Assembly: GCF_031348265.1 (NCBI RefSeq)
Contig: NZ_CP133771.1
Span: forward strand, 1,178,001-1,242,000
Source: Streptomyces collinus
Lineage (GTDB): Bacteria; Actinomycetota; Actinomycetes; Streptomycetales; Streptomycetaceae
Reading direction: 5' to 3'
DNA: 64,000 nt
The notes beneath the pieces were generated by a model. That model was not told where the DNA came from, ran no database searches, and saw only the letters and a program-made list of their open reading frames with translations. A program made the position numbers and the translations under genes. The first letter of the stretch is position 1. Each line of letters starts with the position of its first letter. Below are positions 42,326 through 50,718 of the stretch, piece by piece.

Positions 42326-43276
42326 ATGGATCACAGCGGGCACGGCATGACCATGGATCTGCCGCCGTTCACGCTGGGACGAGGGCTGGAGTGGTCGGCT
42401 GACCCGTTCTTCCTCGTGGCCTGCCTGGCCGGGCTGGCCCTGTACGGGTGGGGTGTCGTGCGGCTCGTCCGCCGCGGGGACAAGTGGCCCGTGGGACGGA
42501 CGGTCGCCTTCGTCCTGGGCGTGCTGAGCATCATGCTCATGATGTGCACGCAGCTGAACGACTACGGCATGGTCATGTTCAGCGTGCACATGGTGCAGCA
42601 CATGGTCATCAGCATGGTGTCGCCCATCCTCATCCTGCTCGGGGCGCCGATCACGCTGGCGCTGCGGGCTCTGCCGACCGCGGGACGGGGACGCAAGGGG
42701 CCGCGCGAGCTGCTGCTGATGTTCCTGCACAGCCGGTACATGCGGATCATCACGCACCCGGCGTTCACGATCCCGCTGTTCATCGCGAGCCTGTACGGGC
42801 TGTACTTCACTCCTCTCTTCGACACCCTGATGGGCTCCAAGCCGGGGCACATCGCCATGATGGTGCACTTCCTCGCCGTCGGTCTGGTGTTCTTCTGGCC
42901 GATCATGGGCGTGGACCCTGGCCCGCACCGCCCGGGCTATCTGATGCGCATGCTGGAGCTGTTCGCCGGCATGCCGTTCCACGCGTTCTTCGGGATCGCG
43001 CTGATGATGGCGTCCGAGCCGATGGTCCAGACGTTCAAGAACCCGCCCGCCTCGCTCGGCATCGAGGCGCTCTCGGACCAGAACGCGGCGGGCGGCATCG
43101 CCTGGGCGTTCAGCGAGATCCCCTCCGTGCTGGTGCTGGTGGCCCTGCTGTTCCAGTGGTACGCCTCGGACCAGCGGCAGGCCAGGCGCACGGACCGGGC
43201 CGCGGACCGCGACGGGGACAAGGAACTGGAGGCGTACAACGCCTATCTGGCCTCGCTGAACGCGCAGGGGCGCTGA
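42326..43276 (+). CDS. CtaG-like (caa3_CtaG) cytochrome c oxidase assembly membrane protein
   Basis: A 316-residue integral membrane protein with about seven helices. The His-rich start MDHSGHGMTMDLPPF, then FSVHMVQHMVISMVSPILIL, MMVHFLAVGLVFFWPIMGVD and FAGMPFHAFFGIALMMASEP are the family signature; the conserved His residues are thought to handle copper for the oxidase CuA site. ATG at 42326 follows GGAG. No other oxidase gene is nearby, as is usual for the extra CtaG-like copies of Streptomyces. A small membrane protein follows. Confidence 0.9.
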   Translation: MDHSGHGMTMDLPPFTLGRGLEWSADPFFLVACLAGLALYGWGVVRLVRRGDKWPVGRTVAFVLGVLSIMLMMCTQLNDYGMVMFSVHMVQHMVISMVSPILILLGAPITLALRALPTAGRGRKGPRELLLMFLHSRYMRIITHPAFTIPLFIASLYGLYFTPLFDTLMGSKPGHIAMMVHFLAVGLVFFWPIMGVDPGPHRPGYLMRMLELFAGMPFHAFFGIALMMASEPMVQTFKNPPASLGIEALSDQNAAGGIAWAFSEIPSVLVLVALLFQWYASDQRQARRTDRAADRDGDKELEAYNAYLASLNAQGR

Positions 43277-43356
43277 AGACCTCTTCGGTACGGGCCGTGC
43301 GCGCCGGGCGTCCGCCGGGCACCATGGAGGGACCGAACCATGAGGAGGGTGTTGCG

Positions 43357-43536
43357 ATGCCCGGTTCCACGAACGGTTCCAACTCTACGAAGACCATGGG
43401 AGCGCTCACACTGGGCGGGCTGGTCGTGGTGACGGCCTACACGGTGGCGCTCGGCAGCAACGGCTGGCTGTGGTTCGGCTGGGTCGTGCTGGGTCTGATC
43501 ACGCTGGGACTGGTGGTCACCACGCGCAGCACCTGA
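43357..43536 (+). CDS. Small membrane protein, 59 aa
   Basis: Two hydrophobic segments (TMGALTLGGLVVVTAYTVAL and WLWFGWVVLGLITLGLVVTT) follow a polar start MPGSTNGSNS. The ATG at 43357 has GAGGAGGG with 7-8 nt spacing; the in-frame ATG at 43324 is not needed. It is 80 bp downstream of the CtaG-like gene and probably in the same transcript. Function unknown. Confidence 0.75.
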   Translation: MPGSTNGSNSTKTMGALTLGGLVVVTAYTVALGSNGWLWFGWVVLGLITLGLVVTTRST

Positions 43537-43543
43537 CGGCTCA

Positions 43544-43567
43544 CCGCCCGGCCGGCCGGTGGGGCGG
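43544..43567. terminator. Convergent bidirectional hairpin
   Basis: CCGCCC (43544-43549) pairs with GGGCGG (43562-43567) around the self-complementary CCGGCCGG core, in the 32 bp between the small membrane protein and the convergent LytS-type kinase gene. Confidence 0.5.
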
Positions 43568-43568
43568 C

Positions 43569-44783
43569 TCACTCCCTGGTCAGCCGCCCCGCCGAGTGCA
43601 CGCCCGGCTGGTATTTCGGGAGCCGGACGGTGATCTTCATGCCGGCTCCCGCGGCGGTCTCGATGACGAGCCCGTGGTCGTCGCCATAGACCTGGCGGAG
43701 CCGGTCGTCGACGTTGGAGAGGCCGATGCCGCCCGAGGGGCTGGCCTCGCGGGCGAGGATGCGGTGCAGCAGGCCGGGGTCCATGCCGGCGCCGTCGTCC
43801 TCGATGACGACGAGGGCCTCGGCGCCCGCGTCCTGGGCGGTGATCTGGATGTGGCACTTGCCGGAGGACACGGCCTTGCCCTCCAGGCCGTGCTTGACGG
43901 CGTTCTCGACGAGCGGCTGCAGGCACAGGAACGGCAGGGTCACCGGCAGCACCTCCGGCGCTATCTGGAGGGTCACGGACAGGCGGTCGCCGAAGCGTGC
44001 CCGCACCAGGGCCAGGTAGTGGTCGATGGCGTGGAGTTCCTCGGCGAGGGTGGTGAAGTCGCCGTGCCGGCGGAACGAGTAGCGGGTGAAGTCGGCGAAC
44101 TCCAGGAGCAGCTCGCGGGCGCGCTCGGGGTCGGTGCGGACGAACGAGGCGATCACCGCGAGCGAGTTGAAGATGAAGTGCGGGGAGATCTGCGCCCGCA
44201 GCGCCTTGATCTCGGCCTCGATGAGGCGGGTGCGGGACTGGTCGAGATCGGCCAGTTCCAGTTGGACCGACACCCAGCGGGCGACCTCGCCGGCGGCCCG
44301 GACCAGTACCGCCGACTCGCGTGGCGCGCAGGCGACGAGGGCTCCGTGCACCCGGTCGTCGACGGTGAGGGGGGCGACGACCGCCCAGCGCACCGAGCAG
44401 TCGAGGCTGTCGCAGGTGAGCCGGAAGGCTTCGCCGCGGCCGGTCTCCAGGGGGCCCGCGAGGCGTTCCATGATCTCGGTGCGGTGGTGGGCGCCGTCGC
44501 CGTCCCAGACCAGGACCTGCCCCTGGTCGGTGAGGCAGAGGGCGTCCGTGCCGAGCAGGGAGCGCAGTTTACGGGCGGACTTACGGGCGGTCTCCTCCGT
44601 CAGGCCGGCCCGCAGCGGGGGCGCGGCGAGGGAGGCGGTGTGCAGGGTCTCGAAGGTGGCGTGCTCGACGGGGGTGCCGAGGCCGGCGAGACTCTTGGCG
44701 CGCGAGGTGCGGCGGCCGAGCCAGACCCCCAGGGCCAGTACGGGGAGCACGGCGACGCACAGGCCGGCCAGGAACCCGCTCAT
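43569..44783 (-). CDS. LytS-type sensor histidine kinase
   Basis: A 404-residue kinase with one N-terminal membrane helix (FLAGLCVAVLPVLALGVWLG), a GAF-like sensor region (about 60-190) and the LytS/His_kinase output: the phospho-accepting His in AQISPHFIFNSLAVIASFVR, and the ATP boxes QPLVENAVKHGLEG, IEDDGAGMDPG and GGIGLSNVDDRLRQVYGD. Its ATG overlaps the stop of the symporter gene (ATGA). With the LytTR regulator at 46868-47617 it makes a two-component system that brackets a transporter, as in the pyruvate-sensing BtsSR/YpdAB systems of enterics; the signal here is unknown. Confidence 0.92.
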   Translation of the reverse strand: MSGFLAGLCVAVLPVLALGVWLGRRTSRAKSLAGLGTPVEHATFETLHTASLAAPPLRAGLTEETARKSARKLRSLLGTDALCLTDQGQVLVWDGDGAHHRTEIMERLAGPLETGRGEAFRLTCDSLDCSVRWAVVAPLTVDDRVHGALVACAPRESAVLVRAAGEVARWVSVQLELADLDQSRTRLIEAEIKALRAQISPHFIFNSLAVIASFVRTDPERARELLLEFADFTRYSFRRHGDFTTLAEELHAIDHYLALVRARFGDRLSVTLQIAPEVLPVTLPFLCLQPLVENAVKHGLEGKAVSSGKCHIQITAQDAGAEALVVIEDDGAGMDPGLLHRILAREASPSGGIGLSNVDDRLRQVYGDDHGLVIETAAGAGMKITVRLPKYQPGVHSAGRLTRE

Positions 44784-46495
44784 GCCGTCACCTCCGTGCG
44801 CAGTTCCTCGGGCAGGTGGAAGCGGGCCAGGACCGCGGCGGTGCCGGGCGGGACCCGGCCGGGCGTGGCCAGGGAGACCAGGATCATGGTGAGGAAGCCC
44901 AGCGGCACCGACCAGAGGGCGGGCCAGGCGAGCAGGGCGTGCAGGGGGGCGCCCTCGCCCGGGTAGCCCGCCATGGTCGCGGCGACGGCGAGCAGCGCGG
45001 AACCGCCGCCGACGAGCATCCCGGCGGCGGCGCCGGGCGGGGTCAGCCGCCGCCACCAGATGCCGAGGACGAGCAGCGGGCAGAACGAGGACGCCGACAC
45101 GGCGAAGGCGAGCCCGACGGCGTCGGCGACCGGCAGCCCGCCGACCAGGACGCTCGCCGCGAGGGGCACGACCATGGCGAGGACCGTCCCGAGCCGGAAG
45201 TGCCGTACGCCCCGGGACGGCAGGACGTCCTGGGTGAGCACTCCCGCGACCGCCATGGTCAGCCCCGACGCCGTGGACAGGAACGCGGCGAAGGCGCCGC
45301 CTGCGACCAGCGCGCCCAGCAGGTCGCCGCCCACTCCCCCGATCATGCGGTCGGGCAGCAGGAGGACGGCGGCGTCCGGGTCGCCGGTGAGGGTGAGTTC
45401 GGGGGCGTAGAGGCGGCCCAGGGCGCCGTAGAGGGGTGGCAGGAGGTAGAAGGCGCCGATCAGGCCGAGGACCGCGACGGTGGTGCGGCGGGCGGCGACG
45501 CCGTGCGGGCTGGTGTAGAAGCGGACCACGACGTGGGGCAGGCCCATGGTGCCGAGGAACGTGGCGAGGATCAGCCCGTACGTCGCGTAGAGCGGGCGTT
45601 CCTCGCGGCTCTCGGCCTGGGACGGGGACAGGTCTCCGCCGCCGCCGCGGTCGGCCCGGGGGACGGGGGCGCCCGCGGCGAAGGTGAGGCGGGTGCCGCT
45701 GTCGATGCGATGGGTGCCGGCGGGCAGCTCCAGGCGGGTGCCGGTGTGCGTCCGGCCGTCGACGGTGCCGGTCACCGTGATGCTCAGGGGCCGGTCGAGG
45801 GTGAGGTCGATGCTGTCGTCGACGCGGACGACGCGCTGCTCGCGGAAGGTGGCCGGTTCGTCGAAGGCGTGCCGGGGTGCTCCGTCGCTCTGCCAGGTGA
45901 GGACCAGGAAGAGGGCGGGGACGAGCAGGGCGGTGAGCTTCAGCCAGTACTGGAAGGCCTGCACGAAGGTGATGCTGCGCATGCCGCCGGCGGCGACGGT
46001 GGCGGTGACGACGACAGCGACGATCACGCCGCCGAGCCAGTCGGGCGCCCCGGTCAGCACGGTCAGGGTCAGTCCGGCGCCCTGGAGCTGGGGCAGCAGG
46101 TACAGCCAGCCGACCCCGACGACGAAGGCACCGGCGAGCCGCCGCACGGCCTGGGAGGCCAGGCGGGCCTCGGCGAAGTCGGGGAGCGTGTAGGCGCCGG
46201 AGCGGCGCAGCGGGGCGGCGACGAAGAGCAGCAGGACCAGGTAGCCGGCGGTGTAGCCGACCGGGTACCAGAGCATGTCGGGGCCCTGGACCAGGACGAG
46301 TCCCGCTATACCCAGGAAGGAGGCGGCGGAGAGGTACTCGCCGCTGATGGCGGCGGCGTTGAGGCGGGGGCCGACGGTGCGGGAGGCGACGTAGAAGTCG
46401 GAGGTGGTGCGGGAGATGCGCAGGCCGAAGGCGCCCACCAGGACCGTGGCGACGACGACCAGGGCGACGGCGGGGACGGCGTAGCTGGAGTTCAT
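44780..46495 (-). CDS. Sodium/solute symporter (cation:acetate-type)
   Basis: A 571-residue SSS-family transporter with about 13 membrane helices; it begins MNSSYAVPAVALVVVATVLV and has SRTTSDFYVASRTVGPRLNA, AAISGEYLSAASFLGIAGLV and YTLPDFAEARLASQAVRRLA, typical of ActP/MctC-type carriers of acetate or other monocarboxylates. An extra hydrophilic stretch of about 100 residues (HAFDEPATFREQRVVRVDDS onwards, to REERPLYATY) follows the helix after TWQSDG and must form an extra loop or domain. It is tightly packed with a small membrane protein, a kinase and a response regulator. Confidence 0.92.
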   Translation of the reverse strand: MNSSYAVPAVALVVVATVLVGAFGLRISRTTSDFYVASRTVGPRLNAAAISGEYLSAASFLGIAGLVLVQGPDMLWYPVGYTAGYLVLLLFVAAPLRRSGAYTLPDFAEARLASQAVRRLAGAFVVGVGWLYLLPQLQGAGLTLTVLTGAPDWLGGVIVAVVVTATVAAGGMRSITFVQAFQYWLKLTALLVPALFLVLTWQSDGAPRHAFDEPATFREQRVVRVDDSIDLTLDRPLSITVTGTVDGRTHTGTRLELPAGTHRIDSGTRLTFAAGAPVPRADRGGGGDLSPSQAESREERPLYATYGLILATFLGTMGLPHVVVRFYTSPHGVAARRTTVAVLGLIGAFYLLPPLYGALGRLYAPELTLTGDPDAAVLLLPDRMIGGVGGDLLGALVAGGAFAAFLSTASGLTMAVAGVLTQDVLPSRGVRHFRLGTVLAMVVPLAASVLVGGLPVADAVGLAFAVSASSFCPLLVLGIWWRRLTPPGAAAGMLVGGGSALLAVAATMAGYPGEGAPLHALLAWPALWSVPLGFLTMILVSLATPGRVPPGTAAVLARFHLPEELRTEVTA

Positions 46496-46505
46496 GGGCG
46501 GGGCT

Positions 46506-46871
46506 TCAGCGGTCTTCGACGAGGCGTACGAAGTCGCGCTCGTTGCGCTCGGCGCGGCGCACGTACCAGCGGGCGAGCAGGACCAGGGGGACGTAGAGGC
46601 CGAAGCCGAGGACGGCCCACTCCAGGCGGCGGGCGTCGGGCATCGCCGCGAAGAGCAGCGGGAGCGGGCCGACGAGCAGTCCGAGGACGGCGAACACGGC
46701 GAGGGCGGCGCGCAGTTGGGTACGCATCAGGGAGCGGACGTAGGTGTGGCCGAGGGTGGTCTGCTCGTCGATCTCGGTCCGCGGACGGTAGTAGCCGGAG
46801 GCCCGGCCGGTGCGGCGGGGCGGGCCGGTGACGACGACGCGGCGTTCGGTGTGGTCCGGGGGCACCGTCAC
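46506..46871 (-). CDS. DUF485-like small membrane protein
   Basis: About 121 residues with a polar start, TTLGHTYVRSLMRTQLRAAL, and two membrane helices (AVFAVLGLLVGPLPLLFAAM and WAVLGFGLYVPLVLLARWYV), ending RAERNERDFVRLVEDR. The layout matches the small partner encoded before ActP-type symporters (YjcH/DUF485-like). The GTG at 46871 overlaps the regulator stop (GTGA); GTG at 46865, with AGGAGG 8 nt upstream, is an equally good start. The stop is 10 bp from the symporter start. Confidence 0.8.
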   Translation of the reverse strand: MTVPPDHTERRVVVTGPPRRTGRASGYYRPRTEIDEQTTLGHTYVRSLMRTQLRAALAVFAVLGLLVGPLPLLFAAMPDARRLEWAVLGFGLYVPLVLLARWYVRRAERNERDFVRLVEDR

Positions 46872-47617
46872 GTCCTCCTCATGAGCAGGTCGCGCAGTTC
46901 GCGCGTGTGGCGCCGGCTGACCTGGAGCTCCTCGGAGCCGATGAGGACGCTGACGGTGCCCGCGTCGAGGCGGAGTTCGCCGATGTGGCGCAGGGCGACG
47001 AGGTGGCGGCGGTGGATGCGGACGAAGCCGCGGGTGCGCCAGCGCTCCTCCAGGGTGGACAGCGGGATGCGGACCAGGTGGCTGCCCTTGTCGGTGTGCA
47101 GGCGCGCGTAGTCGCCCTGGGCCTCGACGTGGGTGATGTCCTCGACGGCGACGAAGCGGGTCACGCCGCCGAGTTCGACGGGTATGTGGTCCGGATCGGG
47201 TTCGTGCACGGGGATGCGCGGGGCGGCGCCGCGCAGTTCGGCGGCCCGGCGGACGGCCTCGGCGAGGCGCTCCTTGCGGACCGGTTTGAGGACGTAGTCG
47301 ACGGCCTTGAGGTCGAAGGCCTGCACGGCGAAGTCCTCGTGGGCGGTGACGAACACGACGAGCGGCGGCCGGGCGAAGCCGGTGAGCAGCCGGGCGAGGT
47401 CGAGGCCGTCGAGGCCGGGCATCTGGATGTCGAGGAAGACGACGTCGATGGCCTCGGGACCGCCGGGGCCGGATTCCAGGGCGCGGTTGATGCGGCGCAG
47501 CGCCTCGGTCGCGTCGCCTGCGCCCTCCGCGCTGCCGATGCGGGGGTCGGCGTGCAGGAGGTAGAGCAGCTCCTCCAGGGAGGGGCGTTCGTCGTCGACA
47601 GCCAGGGCGCGCAGCAT
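46868..47617 (-). CDS. LytTR-type response regulator
   Basis: A 249-residue regulator. The receiver domain (1-120) has the acid pair in ALAVDDERPSLEELLYLLHA, phospho-acceptor Asp in DVVFLDIQMPGLDGLDLARL, and the Lys in VDYVLKPVRKERLAEA. The LytTR DNA-binding domain occupies about 145-249 (FVAVEDITHVEAQGDYARLH, GFVRIHRRHLVALRHIGELR). It is the first gene of the operon with DUF485-like protein, symporter and LytS-type kinase. Its start has TACACT 8 nt upstream, so the transcript may be nearly leaderless. Confidence 0.93.
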   Translation of the reverse strand: MLRALAVDDERPSLEELLYLLHADPRIGSAEGAGDATEALRRINRALESGPGGPEAIDVVFLDIQMPGLDGLDLARLLTGFARPPLVVFVTAHEDFAVQAFDLKAVDYVLKPVRKERLAEAVRRAAELRGAAPRIPVHEPDPDHIPVELGGVTRFVAVEDITHVEAQGDYARLHTDKGSHLVRIPLSTLEERWRTRGFVRIHRRHLVALRHIGELRLDAGTVSVLIGSEELQVSRRHTRELRDLLMRRT

Positions 47618-47738
47618 GAACCCGGAGTGTAGGGGTGATCCGTACGTCTGGACATGTGCCCGGCGTGGACGTATCCGCTGGACACGGTGCCCGCGCCGGG
47701 CGGGCGCGGGCGGCGGTGCCGGTGGATACAGTGCCCGC

Positions 47739-48254
47739 ATGAGCAGCAGGTCCACGGCGTTCGACGAGCTCGACCGGAAGATCATCACGGCGTTGATGGC
47801 GAACGCCAGGACGTCGTTCGCGGAGATCGGCACAGCGATCGGGCTGTCGGCGACGGCGGTCAAGCGGCGGGTCGACCGGCTGCGTGAGACCGGTGTGATC
47901 ACCGGGTTCTCGGCGACGGTGAAGCCGTCGGCGCTGGGCTGGCGCACGGAGGCCTACGTCGAGGTGTACTGCGAGGGCGCCGCCCCGCCGCGGCGGCTGG
48001 CCGAGGTCGTGCGCGACTACCCGGAGATCGCCGCGGCGATGACCGTGACCGGCGGCGCGGACGCGTTGCTGCATGTGCGGGCGCGGGACGTGGAGCACTT
48101 CGAGGAGGTGCTGGAGCGGATCCGGCAGGAGCCGTTCATCCGGAAGACGATCAGCGTGATGGTGCTGTCCCATCTGCTGCCGGAGAGCCCGGAGGCGGGG
48201 GCGAGTCATCCGGCCCCCGAAGGGGCTCCGGGCGGCGCAGCAGACGTGCGCTGA
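47739..48254 (+). CDS. Lrp/AsnC family transcriptional regulator
   Basis: A 171-residue regulator. The helix-turn-helix is RTSFAEIGTAIGLSATAVKR (about 25-44), followed by the AsnC ligand domain with AAAMTVTGGADALLHVRARD. It is followed by the dimethylarginine hydrolase and ornithine aminotransferase genes, so an arginine-family amino acid is the likely effector. The ATG at 47739 is 6 nt behind TACAGT, suggesting a leaderless start. Divergent from the LytTR regulator over 121 bp containing the near-repeat GCTGGACACGGTGCCCGC / GGTGGATACAGTGCCCGC. Confidence 0.9.
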   Translation: MSSRSTAFDELDRKIITALMANARTSFAEIGTAIGLSATAVKRRVDRLRETGVITGFSATVKPSALGWRTEAYVEVYCEGAAPPRRLAEVVRDYPEIAAAMTVTGGADALLHVRARDVEHFEEVLERIRQEPFIRKTISVMVLSHLLPESPEAGASHPAPEGAPGGAADVR

Positions 48255-48286
48255 GCGGCCTGGAGACGCAGCGTTCCTGCGTGAAC

Positions 48287-48311
48287 GCGCAATCTTTGTT
48301 TCTTGTCGCGC
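48287..48311. promoter_or_regulatory. AT-rich imperfect inverted repeat, candidate Lrp site
   Basis: GCGCAA (48287-48292), an AT-rich centre, and TTGTCGCGC (48303-48311) flank each other in the 126-bp gap between the Lrp gene and ddaH. AT-rich centres with short GC arms suit Lrp/AsnC binding. The site is 70 bp before the ddaH start. Confidence 0.4.
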
Positions 48312-48380
48312 ACCTCCTCCAGTTCCTACCGTTGTGTCAACCCCCAGTCACACACCGTGAGGAAGCGGAGGGACCCCTCT

Positions 48381-49211
48381 GTGCCCGACTCCCGTGTGCC
48401 GCGCCGGCGGCGCTACCTCGTCTGCGAACCCAGACACTTCGCCGTGCAGTACGCGATCAACCCGTGGATGCATCCCGGTGAACCCGTCGATGTTCTCCGC
48501 GCCCTGGACCAGTGGCAGGCGCTGGTCGACACCTACCGTGCCCACGGCCATACCGTGGACAGTGTGAAACCCGTTCCCGGCCTGCCCGACATGGTTTTCG
48601 CCGCGAACGCGGCGGTCGTCGTCGACGGCCGCGTCTTCGGCTCGCTCTTCCACGCGCCCGAACGCCGTCCCGAGTCCGTGCCGTACGAGGCGTGGTTCAA
48701 GGCGGAGGGGTACGAGGTGTACCACCCCGAGTCGGTGTGCGAGGGCGAGGGCGACCTGGTGCCGGCCGGCCGCTGGATCCTGGCCGGGACGGGCTTCCGT
48801 ACGACCCGGGAGGCTCACAGCGAGGTGCAGGAGTACTTCGGTACGCCGGTGATCAGCCTGACGCTGGTGGATCCGTACTTCTACCACCTGGACACGGCGC
48901 TGTTCGTCCTCGACGAGGGGCCCGACGGCACCATCGTCTACTACCCCGAGGCGTTCTCGCCGGGCAGCCGTGAGGTGCTGGCCCGGCTGTACCCGGACGC
49001 GGTGCTCGCCACCCGCGAGGACGCCATGGCGTTCGGGCTCAACTCCGTCTCCGACGGGCGCCACGTGTTCATCTCACCCGGGGCGACGGGCCTCGCCGAG
49101 CAACTGGCCGACCGAGGCTACGTCCCCGTCCCCGTCGACCTGTCCGAGTTCCAGAAGGCCGGTGGCGGCATCAAGTGCTGCACCCAGGAGATCCGGGAGA
49201 TCCGCTCATGA
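48381..49211 (+). CDS. ddaH: N(omega),N(omega)-dimethylarginine dimethylaminohydrolase
   Basis: A 276-residue amidinotransferase-superfamily enzyme that converts methylated arginines to citrulline, or acts as an arginine deiminase-like hydrolase. Family motifs are LPDMVFAANAAVVVDGRVFG, ILAGTGFRTTREAHSEVQEY, the acidic DAMAFGLNSVSDGRHVFISP and the catalytic Cys in GGGIKCCTQEIREI at the end. GTG start with GGAGGG in front. The stop overlaps the rocD start (ATGA), so the product pair leads from methylarginine-type compounds to ornithine-linked catabolism. Many Streptomyces annotate it exactly so. Confidence 0.92.
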   Translation: MPDSRVPRRRRYLVCEPRHFAVQYAINPWMHPGEPVDVLRALDQWQALVDTYRAHGHTVDSVKPVPGLPDMVFAANAAVVVDGRVFGSLFHAPERRPESVPYEAWFKAEGYEVYHPESVCEGEGDLVPAGRWILAGTGFRTTREAHSEVQEYFGTPVISLTLVDPYFYHLDTALFVLDEGPDGTIVYYPEAFSPGSREVLARLYPDAVLATREDAMAFGLNSVSDGRHVFISPGATGLAEQLADRGYVPVPVDLSEFQKAGGGIKCCTQEIREIRS

Positions 49212-50461
49212 CCGCACCCGTCCGCACCGAGGACTCGCAGGGGGCCCGCGGCTCGCGGGAGACCCGTGGCTCGCAGGAGCTGATTCGCGCGGAGGAGCCG
49301 GTCCTCGCGCACAACTACCACCCGCTGCCGGTGGTCGTCGCGCGTGCCGAGGGCACCTGGGTGGAGGACGTGGAGGGGCGGCGCTACCTCGACATGCTGG
49401 CCGGCTACTCGGCCCTCAACTTCGGCCACCGGCACCCGGCACTGATCGAGGCGGCGCACCGCCAGCTGGACCGGCTGACGCTCACGTCGCGCGCCTTCCA
49501 CAACGACCGGCTCGCCGAGTTCGCGGAGCGGCTGGCCGCGCTGACCGGCATGGACATGGTGCTGCCCATGAACACCGGTGCGGAGGCGGTGGAGAGCGGC
49601 GTGAAGGTGGCCCGCAAGTGGGCCTACGACGTCAAGGGCGTCCCGGACGGCCGGGCGACGATCGTGGTCGCGGCGGACAACTTCCACGGCCGTACGACGA
49701 CGATCGTCAGCTTCTCGACGGACGAGACGGCCCGGTCGGGCTTCGGGCCCTTCACGCCGGGTTTCCGGGTGGTGCCGTACAACGACCTGGCCGCGATGGA
49801 GGCGGCGGTCGACGAGACGACGGCCGCGGTGCTGATCGAGCCGATCCAGGGTGAGGCGGGGGTGATCATCCCCGACGACGGTTATCTGGCCGGTGTGCGG
49901 GAGCTGACCCACCGCAAGGGGTGTCTGTTCATCGCGGACGAGATCCAGTCCGGGCTCGGCCGCACGGGCCGCACGCTGGCGGTCGAGCACGAGCCGGTGG
50001 TGCCGGACGTGCTGCTGCTGGGCAAGGCGCTGGGCGGCGGCATCGTGCCGGTGTCGGCGGTGGTGGGGCGCCGGGAGGTGCTCGGGGTGCTGCACCCGGG
50101 TGAGCACGGCTCGACGTTCGGCGGCAATCCGCTGGCGGCTGCCGTCGGAACGGCGGTGGTGGAGTTGCTGGAGACGGGCGAGTTCCAGCGCCGGGCGGCG
50201 GAGCTGGGCGTGATCCTCCGTGACGGTCTGACGGGGCTGGTCGGCAAGGGCGTCGTCGGGTTCCGCTCGCGCGGCCTGTGGGCGGGCGTCGACATCGACC
50301 CCGCGCTCGGCACCGGCCGCGAGATCAGCGAACGCCTGATGCGCGAGGGAGTCCTGGCGAAGGACACCCACGGCTCCACGATCCGCCTGGCACCCCCGCT
50401 CACCATCACGGGCGAGGAGCTGACGGGGGCCCTCGCGGCGCTGGAGAAGGCGCTGGGCTGA
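49208..50461 (+). CDS. rocD: Ornithine--oxo-acid transaminase
   Basis: A 417-residue class III PLP aminotransferase turning ornithine into glutamate 5-semialdehyde. Motifs: GYSALNFGHRHPALIEAAHR, LPMNTGAEAVESGVKVARKW, IEPIQGEAGVIIPDDGYL, IADEIQSGLGRTG and the PLP Lys in LLLGKALGGGIVPVSAVVGR, then EHGSTFGGNPLAAAVG. ATG overlaps the ddaH stop. The short low-complexity N-terminus (SQGARGSRETRGSQEL) is an addition to the usual 400-residue enzyme. Ends at a strong hairpin. Confidence 0.96.
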   Translation: MTAPVRTEDSQGARGSRETRGSQELIRAEEPVLAHNYHPLPVVVARAEGTWVEDVEGRRYLDMLAGYSALNFGHRHPALIEAAHRQLDRLTLTSRAFHNDRLAEFAERLAALTGMDMVLPMNTGAEAVESGVKVARKWAYDVKGVPDGRATIVVAADNFHGRTTTIVSFSTDETARSGFGPFTPGFRVVPYNDLAAMEAAVDETTAAVLIEPIQGEAGVIIPDDGYLAGVRELTHRKGCLFIADEIQSGLGRTGRTLAVEHEPVVPDVLLLGKALGGGIVPVSAVVGRREVLGVLHPGEHGSTFGGNPLAAAVGTAVVELLETGEFQRRAAELGVILRDGLTGLVGKGVVGFRSRGLWAGVDIDPALGTGREISERLMREGVLAKDTHGSTIRLAPPLTITGEELTGALAALEKALG

Positions 50462-50482
50462 GAAGCCCCGCGGTCACCTGGT

Positions 50483-50519
50483 GGGGAGCGACGTCCATGA
50501 CATGGACGGGCCGCTCCCC
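50483..50519 (+). terminator. rocD terminator hairpin
   Basis: GGGGAGCG (50483-50490) and CGCTCCCC (50512-50519) form a perfect 8-bp stem; the inside holds a second self-complementary TCCATG-A-CATGGA (50494-50506). It begins 22 bp after the rocD stop. Confidence 0.65.
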
Positions 50520-50683
50520 GCCTGCCCATGAGAGGCCGGCGACGGCGGTCTGTCGGCGCTGGGGCGGGCGACTGCCGTCGGCAGGGGGCCCGACGTAGAT
50601 GCGGTGCCGGATCCCTTCGGTCTCCCCGACCGGCCTGCACAAGCCGCCCGCTCTCGCCGGAAGGGTGAAGATTGGGGCAAGAG

Positions 50684-50695
50684 GTGGTAGACCAC
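50684..50695. promoter_or_regulatory. Small palindrome GTGGT-AG-ACCAC before the PAS/SpoIIE gene
   Basis: Perfect 5-bp arms with a 2-nt spacer, 24 bp before the GTG at 50719, so within the likely promoter or leader of the multi-domain phosphatase gene. Confidence 0.35.
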
Positions 50696-50718
50696 TCTCA
50701 GCGACAGAGAGGTCGGCC

